Shown in pieces: positions 53,544 through 61,877 of a stretch of DNA of 64,000 nucleotides; the stretch's first letter is position 1; the number at the start of each line of letters is the position of its first letter. The stretch comes from Roseinatronobacter bogoriensis DSM 18756 (lineage in GTDB: Bacteria; Pseudomonadota; Alphaproteobacteria; Rhodobacterales; Rhodobacteraceae), in assembly GCF_004366635.1 (NCBI RefSeq), contig NZ_SORN01000005.1:181709-245708 (forward strand), written 5' to 3'. The translations under genes and the position numbers were made by a program. The notes under the pieces are model-generated. The model made no database searches and had not been told where the DNA came from. It saw only the letters and a program-made list of their open reading frames with translations.

Positions 53544-53902
53544 AACGATGTCCCTTCGGGATAGTCCCGGATCAGTTTTGTCAATGCGTCGCAAGTTGCA
53601 AGGATTTCTGCGCGCGCTTCTACAACGTCCTGAAGATGGCCAAGGTCACAAAGTGCTTCCGCCTTGGCGCATTGGCGGCTCAGCGATGTGGCACCAACGG
53701 TCAGCGCTATGCCGCGCAACTCGTGCAAGGCACGCCGCGCCAATTCCAGCCCTTGCCGTTTGTCCGTTGATGCCACGCCAAGCGCTTCAATAAAATGCGT
53801 CTCGCACCGCGCAAGATCAGCGACAAATTGGTCGCTTAGCGCGCGCCCTCCCAAACTCAGAAGTGCGTCCAATTGCATTTGATCACATATCCGGGCTGTC
53901 AT
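53540..53902 (-). CDS. Hpt domain phosphotransfer protein
   Basis: A 120-residue four-helix Hpt protein. The phospho-accepting histidine is H60 in ALHELRGIALTVGA, a good match to H-x-L-[KR]-G. It overlaps the LuxO-like gene by 4 bases, like the LuxU-LuxO pair of Vibrio. No hybrid histidine kinase is encoded nearby, so the phosphate source is elsewhere. It sits alone after prpE with a 143-bp gap containing a 9-bp palindrome. Confidence 0.88.
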   Translation of the reverse strand: MTARICDQMQLDALLSLGGRALSDQFVADLARCETHFIEALGVASTDKRQGLELARRALHELRGIALTVGATSLSRQCAKAEALCDLGHLQDVVEARAEILATCDALTKLIRDYPEGTSL

Positions 53903-54009
53903 GGGTGCCTTTGCGAGAAAGGGGAGACGATCAATTCGCCCTGCAATAAAGAGTATTCAATCTTAAAGTGATTTACATTGTTCTGAATCAACTGCCAACC
54001 TAGACGAAA

Positions 54010-54032
54010 GCGTAAGCGCTATACGCTTACGC
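54010..54032. terminator. Hairpin after prpE
   Basis: GCGTAAGCG, five bases, CGCTTACGC: a perfect 9-bp inverted repeat 13 bases past the prpE stop and about 110 upstream of the Hpt start. It may end the prpE transcript or be an operator for the phosphorelay genes. A GTCAAC direct repeat adjoins it. Confidence 0.5.
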
Positions 54033-54045
54033 AACGTCAACTTTG

Positions 54046-55938
54046 TCAACTTCTTGCATATCCTAGCTTTTTAAGCTCCACCGCAATCTCGTCCAAGATT
54101 ATGGGGTCGTCAATAGTTGCAGGTACCTTGAACGGTTTGCTGTCTGCTATGTTGACCATCGTGGCCCGCAATATCTTGCCAGAACGGGTTTTGGGCAATC
54201 TATCGACCACAACAGCAAGCTTGAAGGCCGCGACCGGGCCGATCTGATCACGCACAAGTCGCACGCATTCATCAACAATCTCGTCATTCTTGCGATCAGC
54301 ACCTTTGTTCAGGCACAAAAAGCCCAGCGGCAACTGGCCTTTCAGGTCATCTGATACGCCAATCACGGCGCATTCTGCCACATCTGGATGGCTGGCCAGA
54401 ACTTCTTCCATCGCGCCGGTCGAAAGCCGGTGCCCGGCCACATTGATCACGTCATCCGTGCGGGCCATGATATAGACATAGCCATCCTCATCCATATAGC
54501 CCGCGTCACCCGTCGCATAATAGCCGGGAAACTGGTCTAAATAGCTTTTGTGAAAGCGTGCTTCTGCGTTCCATAGGGTGGGCAACGTGCCAGGGGGCAG
54601 GGGCAGTTTGAGCGCAATCGCACCCAATGTGCCGGGGGGCACCGGGTGGCCACCTTCGTCCAGCACCTGCAGGTTATAGCCCGGCATGGCAACAGCGGGC
54701 GAGCCGAGTTTGACGGGGAGGGCTTCGTAACCCACAGGGTTTGCGGCAATGGCCCAGCCGGTTTCGGTTTGCCACCAGTGGTCAATGACTGGCACTTTCA
54801 ACTGTTCTTGCGCCCAGATGATCGTGTCAGGGTCCGCGCGCTCGCCGGCCAGATATACGGTCTTGAGGCAAGAGAGGTCGTATTTGCCGACATAGTCGCC
54901 CTTCGGGTCTTCGCGCTTGACTGCGCGAAAGGCGGTGGGCGCGGTGAAAAAACTTTTGACCTTATGTTCGGAAATCACGCGCCAGAAGGTGCCCGCATCG
55001 GGTGTGCCAACGGGTTTGCCCTCAAACACAATCGTCGTGTTGCCCGTAATCAGCGGCGCATAACAGATGTAGCTGTGCCCCACGACCCAACCCACGTCCG
55101 ATGCGGCCCAGAACACGTCGCCGGGATCCACATTGTAGATATTCTTCATCGACCAGTTCAGCGCCACCAGATGCCCGGCGGTTGCGCGAATCACGCCCTT
55201 TGGCTGGCCTGTCGTGCCAGAGGTATAGAGGATATACGCCGGATGGCTCCCTTCGACAGGAACGCAATCAGCGGGGGCTGCATCTTTCACGAATTCGGCC
55301 CAGTCATGGTCACGCCCTGCAATCAGCTCTGCCTGAAGGGCATCGCGCTGCAAGATCACGCAGAAATCCGGCTTGTGGGTGGCTTCGGCGATAGCGCCGT
55401 CAAGCAGGGGTTTATAGGCGACAACGCGCCCCGGCTCTATCCCGCAAGATCCTGCGATCACACATTTCGGTTTCGCATCATTGATCCGCACAGCCAGTTC
55501 ATGCGCCGCAAAGCCGCCAAATACGACCGAGTGAATTGCCCCCAGCCTTGCACAGGCGAGCATGGCCATCAGGGCCTCTGGCACCATTGGCATATAGATG
55601 ATTACCCTGTCCCCCTTGGTGACCCCCTGCGCGGACAGTGCGCCGGCCAGCTTTGCGACTTGGTCGCGCATTTCGCGATAGGTCAGGCGGGTGATCGAGT
55701 TGGTGACAGGGCTGTCATGAATCACGGCGAGCTGATCTGCGCGCCCATTTTCAACATGACGGTCGAGAGCGTTCCAGCATGTGTTGACCTGCCCATCCCT
55801 GAACCACTCAAAGAGCGGGGCCTTGTCGTCAAACAAGGCTTTCGATGGCGGGGTCGTCCAGTCTATCGCTTGCGCCTGTTCCATCCAGAAGCCGTTCGGG
55901 TCGGTGATGGATCTTTGATGAAGTTGAGCGTAGCGCAT
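54046..55938 (-). CDS. prpE: Propionyl-CoA synthetase PrpE
   Basis: A 630-residue adenylating enzyme that activates propionate. RYAQLHQRSITDPNGFWMEQ at the N-terminus and TPPSKALFD are PrpE-like. YILYTSGTTGQPKGVIR is the P-loop (A3), with DVFWAASDVGWVVGHSYI following; YYATGDAGYMDEDGYVYIM (A7) and the C-terminal catalytic lysine in TRSGKILRA complete it. The start at 55938 follows GGGAGGGAA. Three TTTGCAAA boxes lie 100-190 bases upstream. In Rhodobacter such boxes bind ScfR-type regulators of propionyl-CoA genes. Cobalamin adenosylation is encoded nearby. Propionate then probably enters via methylmalonyl-CoA. Confidence 0.94.
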   Translation of the reverse strand: MRYAQLHQRSITDPNGFWMEQAQAIDWTTPPSKALFDDKAPLFEWFRDGQVNTCWNALDRHVENGRADQLAVIHDSPVTNSITRLTYREMRDQVAKLAGALSAQGVTKGDRVIIYMPMVPEALMAMLACARLGAIHSVVFGGFAAHELAVRINDAKPKCVIAGSCGIEPGRVVAYKPLLDGAIAEATHKPDFCVILQRDALQAELIAGRDHDWAEFVKDAAPADCVPVEGSHPAYILYTSGTTGQPKGVIRATAGHLVALNWSMKNIYNVDPGDVFWAASDVGWVVGHSYICYAPLITGNTTIVFEGKPVGTPDAGTFWRVISEHKVKSFFTAPTAFRAVKREDPKGDYVGKYDLSCLKTVYLAGERADPDTIIWAQEQLKVPVIDHWWQTETGWAIAANPVGYEALPVKLGSPAVAMPGYNLQVLDEGGHPVPPGTLGAIALKLPLPPGTLPTLWNAEARFHKSYLDQFPGYYATGDAGYMDEDGYVYIMARTDDVINVAGHRLSTGAMEEVLASHPDVAECAVIGVSDDLKGQLPLGFLCLNKGADRKNDEIVDECVRLVRDQIGPVAAFKLAVVVDRLPKTRSGKILRATMVNIADSKPFKVPATIDDPIILDEIAVELKKLGYARS

Positions 55939-56025
55939 GTGGTTCCCTCCCAAGATATGCCGCAACAAGGAATAGACGACAGGGAAGCCGCGCTGCAATG
56001 CCTGTTACCGGCAACACTCTGGGCC

Positions 56026-56126
56026 AACGCAAAAAAATTTGCAAAACTCACACGCTTTTTGGGGTAAGATTTGCAAACTTATGGGCGGTCAGCGCAGATT
56101 TCAGGGTGCGCGCGCGGCTTTGCAAA
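56026..56126 (-). promoter_or_regulatory. Cluster of TTTGCAAA boxes upstream of prpE
   Basis: Three exact TTTGCAAA palindromes occur at 56038-56045, 56070-56077 and 56119-56126. The first is preceded, at a four-base spacing, by a partial copy (AACGCAAA, 56026-56033). That gives the GCAAA-N4-TTTGC core of the PccR-type operator TTTGCAAA-N4-TTTGCAAA I recall from Rhodobacter sphaeroides. They lie 88 to 188 bases upstream of the prpE start. Confidence 0.6.
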
Positions 56127-56145
56127 CTTGCGGTGGCAAGTTTGC
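56122..56145. repeat. 10-bp perfect palindrome at the maeB 3' end
   Basis: GCAAACTTGC, four bases, GCAAGTTTGC: a perfect 10-bp inverted repeat overlapping the third TTTGCAAA box and the last base of the maeB stop codon. It may be the maeB terminator stem, part of the prpE operator, or both. Confidence 0.6.
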
Positions 56146-58424
56146 TAGCCGTATTGCGCAACCGGCGTCCCTGCCAGTGCCGACATGTTCAGCAACCCAC
56201 GCGCCGTGATCGAGGGGGTCACAATATGCGCTGTATTCGCCATTCCCATCAGGATCGGCCCAACCTCCAGCGCGCCCCCGCGCGCTTTCAGGATATTGCG
56301 CACACCGCTGGCGGCATCGGTATTGGCAAAGATCAACACATTCGCAGGCTCTGAAAAGCGGGCATTCGGCATCAGACGTGCACGCAATTCAGGGTCAAGG
56401 GCGGCGTCAACATGCATCTCGCCTTCATAGTCGAAGTCCACGCCCTGCGCGTCCAGTATCTCAAGGGCGGCCCGCATGTTGCGCCCCGAAGGCGTGTCGA
56501 GGTTGCCGAACTGGCTGTGTGAACACAAGGCAATCTTCGGTGCTATTCCAAACCGGCCCACATGGCGCGCGGCACCAATGGCGGTTTCGGCAATCTGTTC
56601 GGGTGTGGGGTTTGGGTGGACCTGCGTATCGGCAATGAACAGATTGCCCTCTTGCTGGATCATCAACGACAGGGCGCCTACCGGGTGGCGTTCGGCATTG
56701 CCCAGAATCTGGGTGACATAATTCAAGTGCCACAGGAACTGCCCGAATGTGCCGCAAATCAGGCTGTCGGCGTCACCCCTGTGCACCATGATTGCGCCAA
56801 TCGCCGTAGTGTTGGTGCGCATGATCGCGCGGGCAAGGTCGGGGGTTACTCCGCGGCGCTGCATGATTGAATGATAGCTTTGCCAGTAATCGCGGTAGCG
56901 CGGGTCGTCCTGTGGGTTGACCAATTCGAAATCGCGCCCGGGCTTGATCGACAGGCCCGCGCGTTCAAGGCGCATCTCGATCACGTCGGGGCGACCAATC
57001 AGGATGGGGACTTCGACGGTTTCTTCCAACATGGCCGACGCCGCGCGCAATACGCGTTCATCTTCGCCTTCGGCAAAGACAATGCGCCGCTCTGTCTGAC
57101 GGGCGGTCTCAAAGACCGGGCGCATGATCATGGCAGAGCGGAAGACAGAGGCATCCAGTTCCGCCTTGTAGGCTTCAAGATCCGCAACCGGACGCTTTGC
57201 CACGCCAGACTCCATCGCCGCCCTGGCCACAGAACTTGCAACAACCCCCATAAGGCGCGGATCGAAGGGCTTGGGGATTAGGTAGTCAGGGCCGAAACTT
57301 AGCTGCTCGCCCTTATAGGCAGCGGCGGCTTCGGCGCTGGTCGTGGCGCGGGCCAATGCGGCGATCCCCTCGACACAGCCAATCTGCATGGCGTCATTGA
57401 TCTCGGTCGCGCCGACATCCAGTGCGCCCCGAAAAATGAAGGGGAAACACAGGACGTTATTGACCTGATTCGGGAAATCAGAACGGCCAGTGGCAATGAT
57501 CGCATCCGGTGCAACTTCGCGTACGACATCTGGCAGGATCTCGGGCATCGGGTTTGCAAGTGCGAAGATGATCGGGCGGGCGCTCATCTTTGCCACGTGT
57601 TCTGGTGTCAGAACTCCCGGGCCAGACAGGCCAAGGAACAGGTCTGCGCCTTCGACCACCTCGCTCAGGCTGCGCTTGTCGGTTTTTTGGGCAAATGCGG
57701 CCTTCTGCGGGTTCATGTCCAGCTCGCGGCCTTCATACACAAGCCCGTGAATGTCACATAGCCAGATATTCTCGCGCCTTACGCCCAGTTTCACCAACAT
57801 GTTGAGGCAGGCGATTCCGGCAGCGCCGCCGCCTGTGCTGACGATCTTGATGTCTTCAAAGCGTTTGCCCACGACGCGCAACGCATTCGTCGCGGCGGCG
57901 CCTACAACGATAGCGGTGCCGTGCTGGTCGTCATGGAAAACCGGAATGCCCATCCGCTCGCGGCAGATTTTCTCAACAATGAAGCAGTCAGGGGCCTTGA
58001 TGTCTTCAAGATTGATTGCGCCAAAGGTCGGCTCCATCGCGCAGACAATCTCGGCCAGCTTCTCTGGGTCGGATTCGTCCAGTTCGATGTCGAAACAGTC
58101 AATATTGGCGAATTTCTTGAAAAGCACGGCTTTGCCTTCCATCACCGGCTTGGATGCCAGTGCGCCGATATTGCCTAGCCCCAGCACCGCTGTGCCATTG
58201 GTCACCACCGCCACCAGATTGCCGCGCGTCGTATAGCGGGCCGCGTCATCGGGGTTGGCCTTGATCTCCATACAAGCTTCGGCCACGCCGGGAGAGTAGG
58301 CGCGCGACAGATCATAGCCATTCGCCAATGGCTTGGTCGGGCGCACCTCTAGCTTACCGGGGCGGGGGAATTCATGATACAAAAGCGCCGGGTGGCGTGC
58401 GTCATCTGTCAAGTTATCAGGCAT
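56145..58424 (-). CDS. maeB: NADP-dependent malic enzyme, MaeB type
   Basis: A 759-residue enzyme converting malate to pyruvate and CO2. N-terminal malic domain: ANGYDLSRAYSPGVAEAC, GNIGALASKPVMEGKAVLFK and IPVFHDDQHGTAIVVGAAA with the metal site, then the NADP Rossmann part STGGGAAGIACLNML. The C-terminal half (about 430-759) is phosphotransacetylase-like and non-catalytic in relatives, where it mediates acetyl-CoA inhibition. GGAGGGAGA precedes the ATG at 58424; upstream in-frame codons were rejected. A TTTGTTTA-N4-TAAACAAA palindrome lies just ahead of the ribosome site. It is divergent from the nucleoside salvage operon. Confidence 0.95.
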   Translation of the reverse strand: MPDNLTDDARHPALLYHEFPRPGKLEVRPTKPLANGYDLSRAYSPGVAEACMEIKANPDDAARYTTRGNLVAVVTNGTAVLGLGNIGALASKPVMEGKAVLFKKFANIDCFDIELDESDPEKLAEIVCAMEPTFGAINLEDIKAPDCFIVEKICRERMGIPVFHDDQHGTAIVVGAAATNALRVVGKRFEDIKIVSTGGGAAGIACLNMLVKLGVRRENIWLCDIHGLVYEGRELDMNPQKAAFAQKTDKRSLSEVVEGADLFLGLSGPGVLTPEHVAKMSARPIIFALANPMPEILPDVVREVAPDAIIATGRSDFPNQVNNVLCFPFIFRGALDVGATEINDAMQIGCVEGIAALARATTSAEAAAAYKGEQLSFGPDYLIPKPFDPRLMGVVASSVARAAMESGVAKRPVADLEAYKAELDASVFRSAMIMRPVFETARQTERRIVFAEGEDERVLRAASAMLEETVEVPILIGRPDVIEMRLERAGLSIKPGRDFELVNPQDDPRYRDYWQSYHSIMQRRGVTPDLARAIMRTNTTAIGAIMVHRGDADSLICGTFGQFLWHLNYVTQILGNAERHPVGALSLMIQQEGNLFIADTQVHPNPTPEQIAETAIGAARHVGRFGIAPKIALCSHSQFGNLDTPSGRNMRAALEILDAQGVDFDYEGEMHVDAALDPELRARLMPNARFSEPANVLIFANTDAASGVRNILKARGGALEVGPILMGMANTAHIVTPSITARGLLNMSALAGTPVAQYG

Positions 58425-58444
58425 GTTTTCTCCCTCCGGCGGCA

Positions 58445-58464
58445 TTTGTTTAGCATTAAACAAA
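58445..58464 (-). promoter_or_regulatory. Palindromic operator upstream of maeB
   Basis: TTTGTTTA, GCAT, TAAACAAA: a perfect 8-bp inverted repeat ending 21 bases before the maeB ATG, immediately upstream of the ribosome site. This position suits a repressor. It differs from the TTTGCAAA boxes of prpE, so a different regulator is likely. Confidence 0.5.
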
Positions 58465-58587
58465 TATTTTCTGACGACAAGTCCGGTTTTCTGGCACTGG
58501 TGTTCCTGCTTCTGATGCGACATGTCGCTCTTGGCTTGCAAAGCGCCTGCTTGCAGCGCAAAATCCGCAAAATTGCCGGAGGTAAGA

Positions 58588-58980
58588 ATGTCGCTCTATG
58601 ATGCCGCATGCAAGGTGCGCGAAAACGCCTATGCGCCCTATTCCGATTTCAAAGTGGGCGCGGCGCTGCGTTCTGGGTCCGGCGCGGTATATGTTGGCTG
58701 CAATGTCGAGAATGTCGCCTATCCAGAGGGGACCTGTGCAGAAGCAGGGGCGATTGCCGCGATGGTGGCCGCAGGTGATACGACGATCACCGAACTTGTC
58801 GTGGTTGCCGACAGCCCCAGCCCTGTCCCCCCTTGCGGCGGGTGCCGCCAGAAAATAGCGGAATTTGCGGCGCAGGATGTGCAGGTGACATTGTGCTCGC
58901 TTCAGGGCGCGCGGCTGACGGTGAGCGTGGCTGAATTGTTGCCTGGGGCTTTTGGCGTTGGTCATATGGATCAGGCGTGA
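58588..58980 (+). CDS. cdd: Cytidine deaminase
   Basis: A 130-residue zinc enzyme of the small, tetrameric type. The zinc site is C-A-E in EGTCAEAGAIAAM plus two cysteines in PPCGGCRQ; NVENVAYPEG binds the substrate. It deaminates cytidine and deoxycytidine. GGAGGTAAG precedes the ATG, rejecting an in-frame start 22 codons upstream. First gene of the cdd-deoB-add-upp operon: its stop overlaps the deoB start. Confidence 0.95.
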   Translation: MSLYDAACKVRENAYAPYSDFKVGAALRSGSGAVYVGCNVENVAYPEGTCAEAGAIAAMVAAGDTTITELVVVADSPSPVPPCGGCRQKIAEFAAQDVQVTLCSLQGARLTVSVAELLPGAFGVGHMDQA

Positions 58981-60182
58981 TGCCGCGCGCTTTTCTTGTT
59001 GTGCTCGATTCTGTGGGATGTGGTGGTGCGCCGGATGCGGCGGATTTTGGCGATGAGGGGGCCAATACACTGGCCCATATCGCGCAGGCTTGTGCCGCGG
59101 GGCAAGCCGAGGTCGGGCGCAGTGGCCCCCTGACATTGCCGGTTTTGGACGGGCTTGGGCTTGGCGCGGCAATCCGTCTGGCGTCGGGGGCGCAGACTCC
59201 GGGGTTACAGGCCGTTCCAACAGGGCGCTGGGGGGCAGCAACCGAAGCCTCGCTTGGAAAGGACACGCCATCCGGGCATTGGGAACTGGCAGGGGTTCCT
59301 GTGCCGTGGGACTGGACTTACTTTCCAAGAACCACGCCTGCCTTCCCGGATGCTTTGGTCCGGCAAGTCTGCGCTCTGTCCGGAACAGAAGGAATTCTGG
59401 GTAATTGCCATGCAGCCGGAATCCCGATTATCGAGGAATTGGGGCCAGAGCATCTGCGCAGCGGTTGGCCGATCTGCTACACTTCGGCAGACAGCGTCTT
59501 TCAGATTGCCGCGCATGAAGACGGGTTCGGTCTGGAGCGGTTATATGCCCTTTGCATAGCGCTTGCGCCCGTCCTGCATGAGATGCGCGTTGGTCGTGTC
59601 ATTGCGCGCCCCTTTGTCGGCGATGCGCAGCGCGGGTTTTCGCGGACGGGCAACCGGCGCGACTTTGCGATTGCCCCACCTGCGCCAACCTTGTGCGATT
59701 GGGTGCAAGCTGCCGGTGGGCATGTACATGCCGTGGGTAAAATCAGCGATATCTTCTCCGGAAAAGGGATCAATGCCGTGCATAAGGGTGCCGATGACCT
59801 TACACTTTTCGAACATTTATTGCGGCTGATCGGCGAGGGAGAGGATAATTCCTTGACCTTTTGCAACTTTGTTGAATTTGACAGCCTGTATGGCCACCCG
59901 CGCGATGTGGCCGGCTATGCCCGCGCGCTGGAACGCTTTGACAAGGTCGCGGGGCTGGCATTGGCACAGTTGCGACCGGGGGATATGATGGTTATCACCG
60001 CCGATCATGGCAATGATCCGACAGCCCCGGGCACCGATCACACACGAGAGCGGGTGCCTGTTCTTGTGGCAGGCACCGGCGCGGGTGAGATTGGGCATTG
60101 CGCCTTCTCTGATGTTGCCGCAAGCATCGCGGCGCATCTCAGCATCCCGGCGCAGGGCCCCGGACGGAGTTTTCTGCCATGA
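58980..60182 (+). CDS. deoB: Phosphopentomutase
   Basis: A 400-residue alkaline-phosphatase-fold enzyme that interconverts (deoxy)ribose 1- and 5-phosphate. RAFLVVLDSVGCGGAPDA holds the first metal aspartate, GKDTPSGHWELAG the phosphorylated threonine, and VITADHGNDPTAPGTDHTRE the second metal cluster. The ATG shares one base with the cdd stop. It overlaps add by 4 bases. No nucleoside phosphorylase gene is in this operon; one may lie elsewhere. Confidence 0.95.
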   Translation: MPRAFLVVLDSVGCGGAPDAADFGDEGANTLAHIAQACAAGQAEVGRSGPLTLPVLDGLGLGAAIRLASGAQTPGLQAVPTGRWGAATEASLGKDTPSGHWELAGVPVPWDWTYFPRTTPAFPDALVRQVCALSGTEGILGNCHAAGIPIIEELGPEHLRSGWPICYTSADSVFQIAAHEDGFGLERLYALCIALAPVLHEMRVGRVIARPFVGDAQRGFSRTGNRRDFAIAPPAPTLCDWVQAAGGHVHAVGKISDIFSGKGINAVHKGADDLTLFEHLLRLIGEGEDNSLTFCNFVEFDSLYGHPRDVAGYARALERFDKVAGLALAQLRPGDMMVITADHGNDPTAPGTDHTRERVPVLVAGTGAGEIGHCAFSDVAASIAAHLSIPAQGPGRSFLP

Positions 60183-61168
60183 TCGATTTGCGCCCGTTGC
60201 CGAAGGTGGAATTGCACCTGCATCTGGAAGGCGCAGCACCGCCAGAATTTATCCGCAGCCTTGCTGCGCGCAAAAAGGTTGACCTGTCGAAAATCTTCGA
60301 TGAACGCGGCAATTATGCCTATTCCGATTTCCCGGATTTCCTGCGCGTGTATGAAGCGGCTTGCACGGTCTTGACCAACCCGCAGGATTTTCACGACCTG
60401 ACCCTTGCGGTGCTGGAACAATCGGCCAGTCACAATGTCCTCTATTCCGAAGCCTTCCTGTCGCCCGATTTTTGCGGTGGCGGCGACCTGATCGCGTGGC
60501 GTGACTACCTTGCCGCGATGGAAGCAGCCGCCGCCACGGCAGAGGCGCAGGTGGGGATCACCTTGCGCGGCTGTATCACATGCATCCGCCATTTCGGCCC
60601 CGTTCAGGCCCGCCAGATCGCGCGCTGCGCACAGGAAACGGCGGGGGCGTTCATAACAGGGTTCGGCATCGCGGGGGATGAGACGCAGTTTCACCCGCGC
60701 GAGTTTGCCTATGCATTCGACGCTGCGCGCGAAGCGGGGCTTGGGCTGACGGCACATGCCGGCGAATGGGGCGGGCCGGATTCGGTGCGTGACGCGCTGG
60801 AGCACCTGCGCGTCTCGCGCATCGGGCATGGGGTGCGCGCCATTGAGGATGACGCCTTGGTTGCGCATCTGGCCGAAAGCGGGACCGTGCTGGAAGTCTG
60901 TCCCGGATCGAATAGCGCCTTGGGCCTGTATCCGCAGATTATTGCGCATCCGATTGACAAATTACGGCGCAAGGGGGTTTTGGTGACCGTCTCCACCGAT
61001 GACCCGCCGTTTTTTCACACTGATATGACGCGCGAGTATCAGGGCCTTGCCAATGCCTTTAATTGGCAAGACGAAGATTTCGCCCAGATCAACAATACCG
61101 CCTTGAATGCGGCTTTCTGCGACGCGCAGACCCGCACCGCACTTTGCAAGAAACTGGAGGCCAAATGA
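60179..61168 (+). CDS. add: Adenosine deaminase
   Basis: A 329-residue TIM-barrel zinc hydrolase. KVELHLHLEGA carries the H-x-H metal site, TAHAGEWGGP the zinc histidine and general-acid region, RIGHGVRAIED another ligand and VSTDDPPFFHT the aspartates. These features are common to adenosine and adenine deaminases; the operon with cdd, deoB and upp favours adenosine. It overlaps deoB by 4 bases and upp by 4 bases. Confidence 0.92.
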   Translation: MIDLRPLPKVELHLHLEGAAPPEFIRSLAARKKVDLSKIFDERGNYAYSDFPDFLRVYEAACTVLTNPQDFHDLTLAVLEQSASHNVLYSEAFLSPDFCGGGDLIAWRDYLAAMEAAAATAEAQVGITLRGCITCIRHFGPVQARQIARCAQETAGAFITGFGIAGDETQFHPREFAYAFDAAREAGLGLTAHAGEWGGPDSVRDALEHLRVSRIGHGVRAIEDDALVAHLAESGTVLEVCPGSNSALGLYPQIIAHPIDKLRRKGVLVTVSTDDPPFFHTDMTREYQGLANAFNWQDEDFAQINNTALNAAFCDAQTRTALCKKLEAK

Positions 61169-61800
61169 CCCATCCCAAGCTTACCCTCGTCGATCACCCG
61201 CTTGTGCAGCACAAGCTTTCGCTGATGCGCGACGCGCGCACGCCGGGGCCAGATTTTCGCCGGCTTTTGCGTGAAATCAGCCTGTTGCTGACCTATGAAG
61301 CCGCGCGCGACCTGCCGTTGAAGACCCAGACCATCACAACACCGCTGACAGACATGGACGCACCTGTTCTGGCTTGCGCAGACCCGGTCGTCGTCTCGAT
61401 CCTGCGGGCGGGCAATGGGCTGCTGGACGGCGTGTTGGATGTGATCCCGACGGCCAAGGTCGGGTTTGTCGGCCTGTATCGCAACGAGGAAACCCTGCGG
61501 CCCGTGCAGTATTATTGCAAATTGCCAACGGAATTGTCTGACCGGCTGGTGATTGCGGTCGACCCGATGCTTGCAACGGGCAATTCCTCTGCTGCCGCAG
61601 TATCACTGCTGAAAGACGCAGGCGCGACAGATATTTGTCTGATATGTCTGCTGGCCGCCCCTGAAGGTGTGGAGTGCATGGCGCGCGAACATCCCGATGT
61701 GCGCATCGTCACGGCCTCGGTCGATTCGCATCTCAATGAGAAAGGCTATATCGTGCCCGGACTAGGGGATGCTGGCGACCGTATTTTCGGGACGGTATAG
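61165..61800 (+). CDS. upp: Uracil phosphoribosyltransferase
   Basis: A 211-residue enzyme making UMP from uracil and PRPP. DHPLVQHKLSLMRD at the N-terminus, ILRAGNGLLDGVLDVIP, the PRPP loop in VIAVDPMLATGNSSAAAV, and GLGDAGDRIFGT at the C-terminus for uracil binding are diagnostic. CTGGAGG precedes the ATG, which overlaps the add stop. Last gene of the salvage operon; the next gene begins 77 bp later. Confidence 0.96.
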   Translation: MTHPKLTLVDHPLVQHKLSLMRDARTPGPDFRRLLREISLLLTYEAARDLPLKTQTITTPLTDMDAPVLACADPVVVSILRAGNGLLDGVLDVIPTAKVGFVGLYRNEETLRPVQYYCKLPTELSDRLVIAVDPMLATGNSSAAAVSLLKDAGATDICLICLLAAPEGVECMAREHPDVRIVTASVDSHLNEKGYIVPGLGDAGDRIFGTV

Positions 61801-61877
61801 CCGCGACCCAAGGGGAATTAGCCTTTGCTTTATGGGGGCTATGGGTGCATTCTGCTGCTGTGACCATGGGGGATTTG

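Noticed and set aside
54010..54050. Promoter for the Hpt gene with TTGACA and TATAGC on the minus strand
   Set aside because: The two hexamers are 20 bases apart; the palindrome explains the sequence better.
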